Source: BOG-908 sp964244615 (GTDB taxonomy: Bacteria > Pseudomonadota > Alphaproteobacteria > Acetobacterales > Acetobacteraceae). From it: 64,000 nucleotides of DNA. This document shows, piece after piece, positions 47,301-57,019 of this stretch. Numbering within the stretch: the stretch's first letter is position 1; each line of letters begins with the position of its first letter. The notes below the pieces were generated by a model. The model ran no database searches, was not told the DNA's origin, and worked only from the letters and a program-made list of their open reading frames with translations. A program made the position numbers and the translations under genes. The stretch spans positions 1 to 64,000 of the forward strand of contig CAXTJP010000006.1 in assembly GCA_964244615.1 (NCBI GenBank), given 5' to 3'.

Positions 47301-47306
47301 TTTTCC

Positions 47307-49358
47307 TCATTCACCCTGCGTCATCTCCCGCCACCCATCCTCATCGATGGTTCGCACACCCAGTTCCGCCGCGCGCTTCGCCTTCGACCCCGCATCGGCG
47401 CCGAGGATCACGAGGTCGGTCTTCTTCGACACACTGTCGGTGACGCGCGCGCCCATCGCCTCGGCGCGCGCCTTGGCCTCCGGCCGCGTCATCGTCTGCA
47501 ACGTGCCGGTAAACACCACCAACTTTCCGGACAATGTCGCGTTGACGAGGCTCGGCGTCGCCGCGTCCTCGATGGTCAGCAGCCCGGCCAGCTCGTCCAG
47601 TACGGCCCGATTGCGCGGCTCGGCAAAGAACTCGGTCAGCTCCTCCGCGATCGCCTCGCCCACACCGATGATGCTGCCAAGCGAGGACCGCGCCTCCGAG
47701 CCGATCGTCGTCGCCTCCAGCATCTGGTCGCGCCAGTTGGCGAAGCTGGCGTAGTGGCGCGCCAGCAGCTTGGCGTTGTTCTCGCCGATCCGCCGTATGC
47801 CGAGCGCAAAGACAAAGCGCGCCAGCCCCACCGTGCGTCGCTGCTCGATGGCGCGCAGCAGGTTGGCGGCCGACAGCGCGCCCCAGCCCTCGCGCGACGC
47901 GATGGCGGCTTCGTGGGCCGCCAGGCGGAAGATGTCCGCGGGCCCGGCGATCAGCCCGTCGCGGTGGAACTCGGTGATGGTCTTCTCGCCCATGCCCTCG
48001 ATGTCGAAGGCGCGGCGGGAGCAGAAATGGATCAGGCGCTCCACCGTCTGCGCGGGGCAGATCAGCCCGCCGGTGCAGCGGCGCACCACCTCGCCCGGCG
48101 GCCGGATGGCCAGGCTGAAGCAGGCGGGGCAGTGGGTCAGCGGCTCGTAGGGCACCGACGCCTCCGGCCGCCTGTCCTGCAGGACCGAGACGATCTGCGG
48201 GATCACGTCGCCGGCACGCTGCAGGCAGACCGTGTCGCCGATGCGAGCGTCCAGCCGTGCGATCTCGTCCTCGTTGTGCAGCGTGGCGCGGGTGACCAGC
48301 ACCCCACCGACGTTGATCGGGGCGAGCCAGGCGACCGGTGTCAGCGCGCCGGTGCGGCCGACCTGCACGCGTATGTCCTGCAGCACCGTGGTGGCGCGTT
48401 CTGCCGCGAATTTCTGCGCGATCGCCCAGCGCGGCTCGCGGCCGGCGAAGCCCAGGCGTTTCTGCCAGGCCAGGTCGTCGATCTTGAAGACCACGCCGTC
48501 GATGTCGTAGGCGAGGGACGCGCGCGTGTCGGCGATGCGTGCGTAGAAGGCCTGCGCCTCCGGCGTGTCGGCGAACCGTTCGGAGAGCGGGTTCACGTCG
48601 AACCCCCAGCCGCGCAACCGCTGCAGATAGCCCCAATGCGTGTCGGCCACCGGCTCGGACGTCTCGCCCATGGCGTAGGCGAACAGGGCCAGCGGACGGC
48701 CCGCGGTGATGGACACGTCGAGCTGCCGCAGGCTGCCGGCGGCGGCGTTGCGCGGGTTGGCGAACCTGCGCTGGCCGGCTTCCTCCTGTGCCGCGTTCAG
48801 CGCCAGGAAATCCGCCTTGGTCATGAACACCTCGCCGCGTATCTCGATCAGCGCGGGCGCGTCGCCCTGCAGGCTCTGCGGCACGCTCCGCACCGTGCGC
48901 AGGTTGGCGGTCACGTCCTCGCCCTCGGCGCCGTCGCCGCGCGTGGCGCCGCTGACCAGGCGGCCGTGCTCGTAGGTGAGCGAGATCGACAGCCCGTCGA
49001 TCTTCGGCTCGCCCACCATCGGCAGCGGCGTCTCGGCCGACAGGCCCAGGAAGCGGCGGATGCGGGCACAGAACTCGGCGAAATCCTCGGGAGAGAACGC
49101 GTTGCCCAGCGACAGCATCGGCACGCGGTGGGCACGCTTGCCGAAGCCGGACGCGGCCTTGCTGCCGACGCGCGCGCCCGGCCCGTCCGGCCGGACCAGC
49201 GCGGGGTGGGCCGCCTCCAGCGCGGCGTTGCGCCGGCGCAGCGCGTCGTACTCCGCGTCCGTGATCAGCGGCGCGTCCAGCTCGTGATAGGCGCGGTCGT
49301 GCGCGGCGATCTCGGCGGCCAGCCGGGCCAGCTCGGCGGCGGGGTCTTCGGTCGTCAT
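47307..49358 (-). CDS. ligA: NAD-dependent DNA ligase LigA
   Basis: A 683-residue NAD-dependent ligase sealing Okazaki fragments and repair nicks. Domain Ia contains DAPLITDAEYDALRR, the adenylation domain has the nucleotidyl-acceptor lysine in EPKIDGLSISLTYE, and the OB fold begins near VGRTGALTPVAWL. The zinc finger has cysteines in HCPACF and RRCTGGLICPAQ, the HhH domain follows, and the C-terminal BRCT contains GKLVVFTGTLQTM and KKTDLVILGADAGSK. Length is typical. It is the last gene of the minus-strand block; recN lies 25 bases upstream. Confidence 0.97.
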   Translation of the reverse strand: MTTEDPAAELARLAAEIAAHDRAYHELDAPLITDAEYDALRRRNAALEAAHPALVRPDGPGARVGSKAASGFGKRAHRVPMLSLGNAFSPEDFAEFCARIRRFLGLSAETPLPMVGEPKIDGLSISLTYEHGRLVSGATRGDGAEGEDVTANLRTVRSVPQSLQGDAPALIEIRGEVFMTKADFLALNAAQEEAGQRRFANPRNAAAGSLRQLDVSITAGRPLALFAYAMGETSEPVADTHWGYLQRLRGWGFDVNPLSERFADTPEAQAFYARIADTRASLAYDIDGVVFKIDDLAWQKRLGFAGREPRWAIAQKFAAERATTVLQDIRVQVGRTGALTPVAWLAPINVGGVLVTRATLHNEDEIARLDARIGDTVCLQRAGDVIPQIVSVLQDRRPEASVPYEPLTHCPACFSLAIRPPGEVVRRCTGGLICPAQTVERLIHFCSRRAFDIEGMGEKTITEFHRDGLIAGPADIFRLAAHEAAIASREGWGALSAANLLRAIEQRRTVGLARFVFALGIRRIGENNAKLLARHYASFANWRDQMLEATTIGSEARSSLGSIIGVGEAIAEELTEFFAEPRNRAVLDELAGLLTIEDAATPSLVNATLSGKLVVFTGTLQTMTRPEAKARAEAMGARVTDSVSKKTDLVILGADAGSKAKRAAELGVRTIDEDGWREMTQGE

Positions 49359-49383
49359 CGGAAGAGCGAGCGCCGCACTTCGC

Positions 49384-51069
49384 TCACAGGGCCTGCAGCA
49401 ACGAATCGGCCGCCGCGCGCGCGGCCGGCGTGATCACCTCGCCGGCGAGCATGCGCGCGATCTCCTCCCGCCGCTCGACGGGGTCGAGCCTGTGCACTTC
49501 GGTCAGCGTGCGTGCGCCGCTGACGGCCTTGCTGACCCGCAGATGCGCCGTGCCGCGCGCCGCCACCTGCGGCGAGTGCGTCACCACCAGCACCTGCACC
49601 CCGTGCGCCACCCGCGCCACCCGGTCGCCCACCGCCGCGGCCGTCGCCCCGCCGATGCCGCTATCCACCTCGTCGAACACCAGCGTGGGTACCGGGGAGC
49701 CCGCGACCAGCACCACCTTCAGCGCCAGCATCAGGCGGGAGAGCTCGCCGCCGGAGGCGACGCGGCCGAGCGGCCCCGGCGGCTGCCCCGGGTTGGTGGC
49801 GATCAGGAACCGCACCACGTCGGCGCCCGCCGCACCCCAGGCTTCCTCTTCCAGCTGTGTCACGCTGACGAAGATGCGGGCGCGCTCCAGGCGCAGCGGC
49901 GGCAGCTCCGCGTTCACCGCCGCCTCCAGCCGTGAAGCGGCCGCCTGGCGTTCGGTCGAGAGTCGCTGGGCCGTTTCGATGGCACGGGCGCGGGCGGACG
50001 CGGCCTCGCGCGCCAGCGTGGCAATCGCCGCGTCGCCGTGGTCCAGGGCGGCCAGCCGGGCGCGAAAACTGGCGAGCAGGGCAGGCAGCCCGGTGACCGG
50101 CACACTGTATTTGCGCGCCGCGCCGCGCAGGGCGAACAGGCGTTCCTCGGCCTGTTCCAGCTGACGCGGGTCCGCATCGGTATCGGCTTGCAGGCGGCTT
50201 AGCAGGGTCTCCGCCTCTGCCAGCGCCTCCTCGGCCCGCTCCAGGGCGGCGAGCACCGGGTTGGCCGGGTTCTCCGCCTCGCTGCCGGATGGCAGCAGCC
50301 GCTGCAGGGCGCGGGCGGCGGCACGCAGGCTGGAAGCGGGCCCGCTGCTGCGCCGGTCGCGCGGCGTCAGCTCGGACAGCGCGGCGGCAATCGCCTCGGC
50401 GTGCTTCTCGCCCTGTTGCAGACGATGACGCTGGGCGGCGAGCGCGTCCTCCTCGCCGTCCTGCGGCCCAAGTTTCTGCAGCTCGTCGGCGGCGTGGCGC
50501 AGGAAATCCTCTTCGCGCTTGGCTTCCACGATGGCGGCCTGCGCGGCCTGCAACCGCTCCAGGGCAGCGCGCCAGGCGCGGTGACGGGCTGCCATCTCGT
50601 GCCGCAACTCGACCGATATGCCGTAGGCGTCCAGCAGCCTGAGGTGCATCGCGGGATCGGCCAGCCCCATCTGGTCGTGCTGGCCCTGCACCTCCACCAG
50701 CAGGGCGCCGACACGCTTGAGCGTGGCGGCACCCACCGGCGCGTCGTTGATCCAGGCGCGCGACCGCCCGTCCCGGGTCACCGCGCGGCGCAGCACGATG
50801 TCCTCGTCGTCCGGCAGGCCGAGCTCCTCCAGCAGTGCATGGACCGGGTGACCGCCGGCCGGTGCGAAGCTCGCCGATACGCTGGCCTGTTCGGCGCCGG
50901 CGCGGACCAGCCCCGCATCCGAGCGCGCCCCGAGTGCCAGCCCCAGGCTGTCGAGCAGGATGGACTTGCCGGCGCCGGTCTCCCCGGTCAGCACGGTCAG
51001 CCGCGGTCCGAAGGCCAGGTCCAGCCGTTCGATCAGCACCACGTCGCGTATGGACAACGCGGTCAGCAT
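49384..51069 (-). CDS. recN: DNA repair protein RecN
   Basis: A 561-residue SMC-like ATPase for double-strand-break repair. Walker A is GETGAGKSILLDSLG (about residues 28-42), followed by long coiled-coil arms (about 160-370), the ABC signature VASGGELSRLMLALKVV and Walker B LVFDEVDSGIGG. LTHSP-type switch region VVTHSPQVAARG follows. Length is as expected. It lies between bamD (91-base gap) and ligA on the same strand, an order common in alphaproteobacteria. Confidence 0.97.
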   Translation of the reverse strand: MLTALSIRDVVLIERLDLAFGPRLTVLTGETGAGKSILLDSLGLALGARSDAGLVRAGAEQASVSASFAPAGGHPVHALLEELGLPDDEDIVLRRAVTRDGRSRAWINDAPVGAATLKRVGALLVEVQGQHDQMGLADPAMHLRLLDAYGISVELRHEMAARHRAWRAALERLQAAQAAIVEAKREEDFLRHAADELQKLGPQDGEEDALAAQRHRLQQGEKHAEAIAAALSELTPRDRRSSGPASSLRAAARALQRLLPSGSEAENPANPVLAALERAEEALAEAETLLSRLQADTDADPRQLEQAEERLFALRGAARKYSVPVTGLPALLASFRARLAALDHGDAAIATLAREAASARARAIETAQRLSTERQAAASRLEAAVNAELPPLRLERARIFVSVTQLEEEAWGAAGADVVRFLIATNPGQPPGPLGRVASGGELSRLMLALKVVLVAGSPVPTLVFDEVDSGIGGATAAAVGDRVARVAHGVQVLVVTHSPQVAARGTAHLRVSKAVSGARTLTEVHRLDPVERREEIARMLAGEVITPAARAAADSLLQAL

Positions 51070-51160
51070 GGCCGCGATCCCGGTGTGGCGAACGACCTGC
51101 GAGGCGCGGAGAACGGCGCCGCTCCCCTGGACCGCCTCTGTATGGCTGGGCTGCCGCCGC

Positions 51161-52036
51161 TCAGAAGATCCAACCGAGGGTGCGCGTGAAGAACCCCGGG
51201 CGGTCCGCCGAGGCGTTGGAGGTCTCCGGCCCCTGCACCGCGCCCACCTGGATCATGTCGTTCCAGCTGTTCTGATACCAGTTGCTGCCGGGATAGTTGT
51301 AGGCGAGCACGGCGGCCGTCTTCTTCGCCTCGCCCACCATGCCGAGCTTGAGATAGACCTCGGTCAGGCGCGACAGGGCCTCGGGCGTGTGGTTGGTGGT
51401 CTGGAAATCGTCCACCACGCGCTGGAAGCGGCCCAAGGCCGCCGCGTAGAGATGCTGCTTCTCGTAGTAGCGGCCGATCGCCATCTCCTTGCCCGCGAGG
51501 TGGTCGCGGCACAGGTCGATCTTGAGGCGCGCATCGCGGGCGTAGGCGCTCTCCGGGAAGCGGTTGACGACCTCCTGCAGGGCGCCCAGCGCCTCCTGCG
51601 TGCCCTTCTGGTCGCGCGAGATGTCGGCGATCTGCTCGTAGTAGCAAAGCGCGCGCAGGTAGTAGGCGTAGCCGACATCCTTGTTGGCCGGATGGAGTGC
51701 GATGAACCGGTCGAGCTGGCTGACCGCCTCGGTGTAGCTGTCGCGGCGATACTCGGTGTAGCCCTCCATCAGCTGCGCGTTGGTGGCCCAGCTGGAATAG
51801 GGATAATTCTGTTGGATGGCGTCGAAATGCTTCACCGCGACGCTGTAGTTGTTGCGTTGCAGCGCGTCGATGCCGTTGCTGTACAGCAGGTCCGGCTGCT
51901 CGTCCGCCAGGTTGACCTTGGCGTCCTTGTCGTCGTCGGCCGACTTGGTCCAGGGCAGGATGGAGTTGATGGTGCTGCAACCGCCCAGCGACAGGGCAAG
52001 GGCAGCCAGGGCCAGGGGGCGCATGCGGGCGGTCAT
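51161..52036 (-). CDS. bamD: outer-membrane assembly lipoprotein BamD
   Basis: A 291-residue lipoprotein with lipobox LGGC (Cys20) and about five TPR-like repeats, including PDLLYSNGIDALQRNNYSVA, SSWATNAQLMEGYTEYRRD, VGYAYYLRALCYYEQI and SAYARDARLKIDLCRDHLAG. BamD recruits substrates to BamA in the outer membrane. It is somewhat longer than the E. coli protein (245) because of a C-terminal extension (PGSNWYQNSWNDMIQ and beyond). It sits after lpxC in the cell-envelope block. Confidence 0.95.
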   Translation of the reverse strand: MTARMRPLALAALALSLGGCSTINSILPWTKSADDDKDAKVNLADEQPDLLYSNGIDALQRNNYSVAVKHFDAIQQNYPYSSWATNAQLMEGYTEYRRDSYTEAVSQLDRFIALHPANKDVGYAYYLRALCYYEQIADISRDQKGTQEALGALQEVVNRFPESAYARDARLKIDLCRDHLAGKEMAIGRYYEKQHLYAAALGRFQRVVDDFQTTNHTPEALSRLTEVYLKLGMVGEAKKTAAVLAYNYPGSNWYQNSWNDMIQVGAVQGPETSNASADRPGFFTRTLGWIF

Positions 52037-52092
52037 GGGTGCTGCTTACACCAGGCTGCGGGCTTTAGGCGAGGGGTGGTGCTTACCGGGCA

Positions 52093-52128
52093 GGAAGCCT
52101 TCTTTCTTGAAAGAAGCAAAGAGCTTCC
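52093..52128. repeat. A/T-tract hairpin element, variant form, copy F
   Basis: Outer arms GGAAGC (52093-52098) and GCTTCC (52123-52128) enclose the palindrome CTTCTTTCTTGAAAGAAG. It mirrors the element at 24409-24449. It lies 6 bases after the lpxC stop (minus strand), where it could form the transcript end. Confidence 0.7.
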
Positions 52129-52133
52129 GTCTG

Positions 52134-53081
52134 TCAGGCCGCCTTGGCCGTCAGGGGGAAGCCGGATGACGACCAGCTGGCGGTGTCCAGGCTGACCATC
52201 CGCCAGGCGGTGTCGTCGTCGAACAGCGCGCGCAGCAGGCGGTTGTTCAGGGCGTGGCCGGTGCGGTGGGCGATGAACCGGCCGTGGATCGGGGCGCCGG
52301 CCAGCGCCAGGTCGCCGACCGCGTCCAGCATCTTGTGCCGCACGAACTCGTCGGGCGCGCGCAACCCCTCGGGGTTCAGAACGCGTGCGCCGTCCACGAC
52401 GATGGCGTTCTCCAGGCTGCCGCCGCGCACGAGGCCGGCCGCCTGCATGGCCTCGATCTCGTGCAGCATCGTGAAGGTGCGGGCATTGGCCAGGACACTG
52501 CGGAATCCCTGCTCGGTGAGCGAGAGGGACAGCGCCTGCCGGCCGATCGCCTGGGCCGGGAAGTCGATGGAGAGTGCGAGGTCCAGGGTTGCGCAACCAG
52601 GGCGCAGTTCCGCCGTCGCCTCGCCCACTGCCACGCGGACCGGGCGCAGGATCTCGATCGCCTGGCGCGCGGCGGACTGCGCCACGCGTCCCGCGCAGTC
52701 GATGAGGAACACGAAGGGCGAGGACGACCCGTCCAGCACCGGTATCTCGGGCCCGTCCACGCCGACAACCGCGTTGTCGATGCCGGTGGCGGTCAGTGCC
52801 GCCATCACATGTTCCACCGTGCAGACATGGGCGTGGGCATGATCCGGATGGGCGATCCTGGTGCAGAGCCTCGCGTCGGTCACCGCATCGTGGCGTGCCG
52901 GAATGTCGATGCCGAGGTCGGTGCGGCGAAACACGATGCCGGAGTCTGCGGGCGCCGGGCTGAGGGTCAGGCTGACGCGCTGCCCGCCGTGCAGCCCGAC
53001 GCCCACGCAGGAAATCGCCCGCTTCAGCGTGTGCTGCCTGCAACCGTGCGCGTCGAGTTTGAGATCGGAAATGCCGTCCAT
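52134..53081 (-). CDS. lpxC: UDP-3-O-acyl-N-acetylglucosamine deacetylase
   Basis: A 315-residue zinc deacetylase catalysing the committed step of lipid A synthesis. Zinc ligands are in VCTVEHVMAAL (His) and RHKMLDAVGDLALAG (His and Asp); the C-terminal HRTGHALNNRLLR provides the general-acid His. The start at ATG 53081 gives MDGISDLKLD before the conserved RAISCVGVGLHGG; a longer frame upstream is rejected as non-conserved. It follows ftsZ after 239 bases, which is wide for this cluster. Confidence 0.95.
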   Translation of the reverse strand: MDGISDLKLDAHGCRQHTLKRAISCVGVGLHGGQRVSLTLSPAPADSGIVFRRTDLGIDIPARHDAVTDARLCTRIAHPDHAHAHVCTVEHVMAALTATGIDNAVVGVDGPEIPVLDGSSSPFVFLIDCAGRVAQSAARQAIEILRPVRVAVGEATAELRPGCATLDLALSIDFPAQAIGRQALSLSLTEQGFRSVLANARTFTMLHEIEAMQAAGLVRGGSLENAIVVDGARVLNPEGLRAPDEFVRHKMLDAVGDLALAGAPIHGRFIAHRTGHALNNRLLRALFDDDTAWRMVSLDTASWSSSGFPLTAKAA

Positions 53082-53320
53082 TCGTACTCGACCTCTTTGC
53101 GCTTCCGGCCAGATGGTGACGCCGCCAGGGGCGACGCTGGGCCGATTCGGGGCCCGACCTTCGATGTGAAACCCGGGCCAGGATCCTGGCCGACCAACCT
53201 CACACATTAACCCTTAAAGCCGCTCCTCCCGCACGGCCAGTCAAGGTTTATTTCTGAGTATTTCTCTATAATACGTTGATTATTAAAGTAATTCTGCAGC
53301 GCGTGAGCAGTCCGGGCCGA
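53082..53320. other. A/T-rich ftsZ-lpxC intergenic region
   Basis: The most A/T-rich stretch of this block (about 53243-53295). On the minus strand it contains a TTGACT hexamer (53239-53244), but a matching -10 is not clear; on the plus strand a TATAAT at 53267-53272 has no gene to serve. A separate lpxC promoter probably lies here. Confidence 0.4.
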
Positions 53321-54775
53321 TCAGGACGACTGGCGACGCAAAAACGCCGGGATGTCCAGCCCCGCCGTGTCGGAGTCCACCGCAGGGCGGGCCTGAGCCA
53401 CCGGCTGCACCTGGTCCGCCACGACGCGCGGCTCCAATCGACGCAGATCGGGCAGCTCGGGCGCGGCCGGGGCAGGGGTGGTGCCGCGGCGCCACGCCCC
53501 GGTCACCTTGCCGAACAGGCTCGGGCGCTGCTGCACCGGCTCCTCGGCGGAGGCCTGGGTGAACAGCGGATGCGCCGGTGCGGCCGTCCGCGGCGCGGCA
53601 GATTGTGCCGCGGCCACGGCCAGCTCGGGCTCGGGGCTCTCCTGCTCCTCCTGCGCGTAGGCGACCGCGACAGCCTGGCCCGACTGCATGCGGGCGGGGA
53701 TCAGGTTCGGCACGGGGTGCACTGCGCCACGCGGCGCCGGGGCGGCGGCGTTGGTCGCGACCAGGCGCGGACCGGTGGCCGCCGGTTCGCCCGTCTGCTG
53801 TTGCGGCGTGTCGATGCCGGTCGCCACCACCGAGACGCGTATGCGCCCGGCCAGGCTGTCGTCCACCGCCGAGCCGAAGATGATGTTGGCGTCCTCGGCC
53901 ACTTCCTCGCGTATGCGGTTGGCGGCCTGGTCCACCTCGAACAGCGTCATGTCGTCGCCGCCGGTGATGTTGATCAGCAGCCCGCGCGCGCCGGCCATGC
54001 TGGTGTCCTCCAGCAGCGGGTTGCTGATGGCCGCCTCGGCGGCGCGCACGGCGCGGTTCTCGCCCTCGGATTCGCCCGTGCCCATCATGGCTTTTCCCAT
54101 CTCCGCCATCACCGTGCGAATGTCGGCGAAGTCGAGGTTCACGAGTCCGGGTGCGACCATCAGGTCGGTGACGCCGCGCACGCCCATGTAGAGGACGTGG
54201 TCGGCCATCTTGAAGGCCTCCTTCCAGCCGGTCTTCTCGTTGGCTATACGGAACAGGTTCTGGTTGGGGATCACGATCAGCGTGTCGACGAATTGCTGCA
54301 GCTCGGCGATGCCGGCGTCGGCCGCGCGGGCACGGCGAACACCCTCGAAGGTGAAGGGCTTAGTGACCACGCCCACCGTCAGGATGCCGCGTTCGCGCGC
54401 CATCCTGGCGATGACGGGGGCCGCCCCCGTGCCGGTGCCACCGCCCATGCCGGCGGTGATGAACACCATGTGCGCGCCGTCGAGGTGACGGGCCAGCTCG
54501 TCGCCGGCTTCCTCGGCCGCCGCCCGGCCGATCTCGGGCTTGGCACCGGCGCCCAGGCCCTGCGTCAGATGCGGCCCGAGCTGGATGCGCCGGTCCGAAC
54601 GGCTGTGCATCAGCTGCTGCGCGTCGGTGTTGGCAACGACGAAGTCCACGCCCTGAAGGTTGAGCTGGATCATGTTGTCGACCGCGTTGGTGCCGCCGCC
54701 GCCGACACCGATCACGGTGATGCGCGGGGTGAAATCGGTGTGCAGGGTCTGCGGAATGGTGAGGTTCAGCGTCAT
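53321..54775 (-). CDS. ftsZ: cell division protein FtsZ
   Basis: A 484-residue tubulin-like GTPase that forms the Z-ring. GTP-binding motifs: VIGVGGGGTNAVDNM, VANTDAQQL, the tubulin signature AGMGGGTGTGAAPVIA and the T7 loop VNLDFADIRTVMAEMGKAM. After the core (about residue 325) comes a long Ala/Pro/Gln-rich linker of about 140 residues, then the conserved C-terminal peptide LDIPAFLRRQ that binds FtsA. Linker length is typical for alphaproteobacteria. It follows ftsA with a 52-base gap. Confidence 0.97.
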   Translation of the reverse strand: MTLNLTIPQTLHTDFTPRITVIGVGGGGTNAVDNMIQLNLQGVDFVVANTDAQQLMHSRSDRRIQLGPHLTQGLGAGAKPEIGRAAAEEAGDELARHLDGAHMVFITAGMGGGTGTGAAPVIARMARERGILTVGVVTKPFTFEGVRRARAADAGIAELQQFVDTLIVIPNQNLFRIANEKTGWKEAFKMADHVLYMGVRGVTDLMVAPGLVNLDFADIRTVMAEMGKAMMGTGESEGENRAVRAAEAAISNPLLEDTSMAGARGLLINITGGDDMTLFEVDQAANRIREEVAEDANIIFGSAVDDSLAGRIRVSVVATGIDTPQQQTGEPAATGPRLVATNAAAPAPRGAVHPVPNLIPARMQSGQAVAVAYAQEEQESPEPELAVAAAQSAAPRTAAPAHPLFTQASAEEPVQQRPSLFGKVTGAWRRGTTPAPAAPELPDLRRLEPRVVADQVQPVAQARPAVDSDTAGLDIPAFLRRQSS

Positions 54776-54827
54776 CGAAAGCTCCCGTTCTGGGTGTGCA
54801 TGGTGCGGGCCAGGATCTGTGTTCGGA

Positions 54828-56132
54828 TCAGATCCGATCACGCAGAAAGTCGACGATCCGTCGCAGCAGGCCGGTCGGCCGGTTCGACTCCAGATCGATG
54901 TTGTGAAGCGAACGCCCCTCGCCGGCGGCCCAGGACAGCAGGCCGATGGCGGTGGCGAAGGCGGGTCCCGAGGCGGCTTCGGGCAGGCCACGCATGCCGG
55001 CCGGACGGCCGAGACGCACCGGCCGGTTGAGCACGCGCGCGGCGAGGTCGCGCACGCCGACCAGTTGGCTGGCGCCGCCGGCCAGCACCACGCGGCTGCC
55101 GGCCGCGCGCCCCAGCCCCGCCCCGTCCAGGCGGTCGCGCACCATCTCGAAGGTTTCCTCAAGGCGCGGCTTGATGATTCCCACGACCATGCTGCGCGGG
55201 ATCTTGGCGAACTGGTGGTCCTCCTCGCCGATCTGCTGCACGGCCAGGATCTCGCGCTCGTCGTCCGGGCTCGAATGCGCGTTGCCGTACAGCGTCTTCA
55301 GCCGTTCGGCGTTGTCGATCGGCGTGGACAGCACGCCGGCGATGTCGCGCGTCACGTGGTGTCCGCCGACCGGAATCTGCGCGGTGTGCAGCAACTGGCC
55401 TTCGCCGAACACCGCAAGGCTCGTGGTGCCGCCGCCCATGTCCACCAGGGTGGCACCGAGATCGCGCTCGTCGTCCACCAGGCAGGACAGGCCGGACGCG
55501 AACGGGGCAGACACCACCTCGCTGATCTCCAGATCACAGCGGCCGACCGCGGCGCCGAGGTTGCGCAGCGCCATGGACAGCGCGTCCACCACGTGCAGCC
55601 GCGCCGAGAGCTGGTCGCAGTGATGGCCGCGCGGGTCGGCCACACCCTGCGTCTCATCGACGGAGAAGCTGACCGGCAGCGAGTGTATGGTCTCGCGCCC
55701 CTCGCTGACCGCGCGGCTGCGGCCCTCGCTGATCACGCGGCGCACGTCGGCCTCGGTCACCGGCCGTCCGCCCACCGGCCATTGCACGTTGAACAGGCGG
55801 CTTTCCGGGTGCCCGCAGGACAGGTTCACCGTCACCGTCCGCAGCCGGTAGTCGGCCATCTCCTCGGCCAGCGCCACGGCGGCGCGTATGGCGCGCTCGG
55901 CCTCGTCCAGGTCGGTGATGCCGCCGCCGCGCACGCCGCGCGACCGGGTGAAGCCGCTGCCCAGCGCACGCAGCGTGCCGTCGGATTCGGTGCGGCCGAT
56001 CAGGCACGCCACCTTGGTGCTGCCGATGTCCAGCACGCCGAACGGGCCGGCGCGCAGGTTGCGCGGCCGCGGCGGCGGGTCGGGCGGCATCGGCGGCGGC
56101 AGTGACAACTGGCGTCGGGACATGTCGTTCAC
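54828..56132 (-). CDS. ftsA: cell division protein FtsA
   Basis: A 434-residue actin-like ATPase that tethers FtsZ to the membrane. FGVLDIGSTKVACLIG (phosphate 1), VDMGGGTTSLAVF (phosphate 2) and VVLAGGASQLVGV (adenosine) are present, with the FtsA-specific 1C subdomain between them. The C-terminal amphipathic helix GLLRRIVDFLRDRI is the membrane anchor. GTG 56132 overlaps the ftsQ stop (GTGA) and has GGAGG 5 bases upstream; ATG 56123 is the alternative. A proline-rich N-terminal extension (LPPPMPPDPPPRPR) is unusual. Confidence 0.95.
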   Translation of the reverse strand: MNDMSRRQLSLPPPMPPDPPPRPRNLRAGPFGVLDIGSTKVACLIGRTESDGTLRALGSGFTRSRGVRGGGITDLDEAERAIRAAVALAEEMADYRLRTVTVNLSCGHPESRLFNVQWPVGGRPVTEADVRRVISEGRSRAVSEGRETIHSLPVSFSVDETQGVADPRGHHCDQLSARLHVVDALSMALRNLGAAVGRCDLEISEVVSAPFASGLSCLVDDERDLGATLVDMGGGTTSLAVFGEGQLLHTAQIPVGGHHVTRDIAGVLSTPIDNAERLKTLYGNAHSSPDDEREILAVQQIGEEDHQFAKIPRSMVVGIIKPRLEETFEMVRDRLDGAGLGRAAGSRVVLAGGASQLVGVRDLAARVLNRPVRLGRPAGMRGLPEAASGPAFATAIGLLSWAAGEGRSLHNIDLESNRPTGLLRRIVDFLRDRI

Positions 56133-57019
56133 GTCGCCCTCCGTCCCAGGACATCGTGCATCGGCAGCGCCGCCGGCTCGGCGGGCTTGCCGTCCGGCGG
56201 CCGCGCGGGATCGGGCACGGTCGGCGCCGGCGGCTTGGCGCGCACCGCCATGCGGTCGGGCAGCCGCATGTCCACGAACACCAGGGGACGGTCGAGCAAT
56301 TGCTGGCGCGTCTCCAGCTCGGCCAGCCGGGCGAGCGCCGCCGGTTCGTGGCCTTCCGGCAGCATCACCGTCACGTTGTTCTTCAGCTGCAGGTTCCAGC
56401 GGCGCTCGCCGACGCGCACGATCGCCGCCACCCGGTCGCGTATCTCCGGCACGGCGCCGAGCGCGTTCAGCATGTCGGACGCGTGCGACGGCGCGCCGAG
56501 CCCCACGACCAGCGGCAGGTCGGTGAACGCGGCCACGTCCTCGTTGGTCACCACCTCGCCGGCACGATCGATCAGCTGGAACTTGCCCTGGTACTGCCAG
56601 ATGGCGAACGGGCGCCGCTCGGTCAGGTCGACGTAGATCGTGTCCGGCAGCCGGCGTTCGACGGCCACGTGCTCGACCCAGGACAGGCTCTCGATCCGTT
56701 GCCGCGCGCCCTCGACCGAGAAGCCGAGGATCGGATCGCCCTCGTTGACCCCGAGTTCTGCGCGCAACAGCTTCTCCGGCGTGTTGGAACGGCCATCGAT
56801 CTGGATGCGGCCCACGCGCAGGTCGATGGCCCGGCCGAAGCGCTGCTGAAGCACTGCCACGGTGCCGCCGGTCTGCGCGGAGTGGACGAGGACGACGCCC
56901 ACCATGACGATGGCGAAGCCGGACAGCGCGAAAACCCCGAAACGCAGGTTGCGCCGCTGCCGCCGCACCAGCAGCTTCCAGCGGTTCGGCCGCGCGATCT
57001 CGCGCCTCAGACGCGGCAT
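56129..57019 (-). CDS. ftsQ: cell division protein FtsQ
   Basis: A 296-residue bitopic protein: basic cytoplasmic start, one membrane segment (about residues 27-48, FGVFALSGFAIVMVGVVLV), a POTRA domain (IQIDGRSNTPEKLLRAELGV) and a beta domain (WVEHVAVERRLPDTIYVDL, RRPFAIWQYQGKFQLIDR). A Pro-rich tail follows. FtsQ bridges early and late divisome proteins. Its start overlaps the end of ddl by 13 bases. Confidence 0.94.
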   Translation of the reverse strand: MPRLRREIARPNRWKLLVRRQRRNLRFGVFALSGFAIVMVGVVLVHSAQTGGTVAVLQQRFGRAIDLRVGRIQIDGRSNTPEKLLRAELGVNEGDPILGFSVEGARQRIESLSWVEHVAVERRLPDTIYVDLTERRPFAIWQYQGKFQLIDRAGEVVTNEDVAAFTDLPLVVGLGAPSHASDMLNALGAVPEIRDRVAAIVRVGERRWNLQLKNNVTVMLPEGHEPAALARLAELETRQQLLDRPLVFVDMRLPDRMAVRAKPPAPTVPDPARPPDGKPAEPAALPMHDVLGRRAT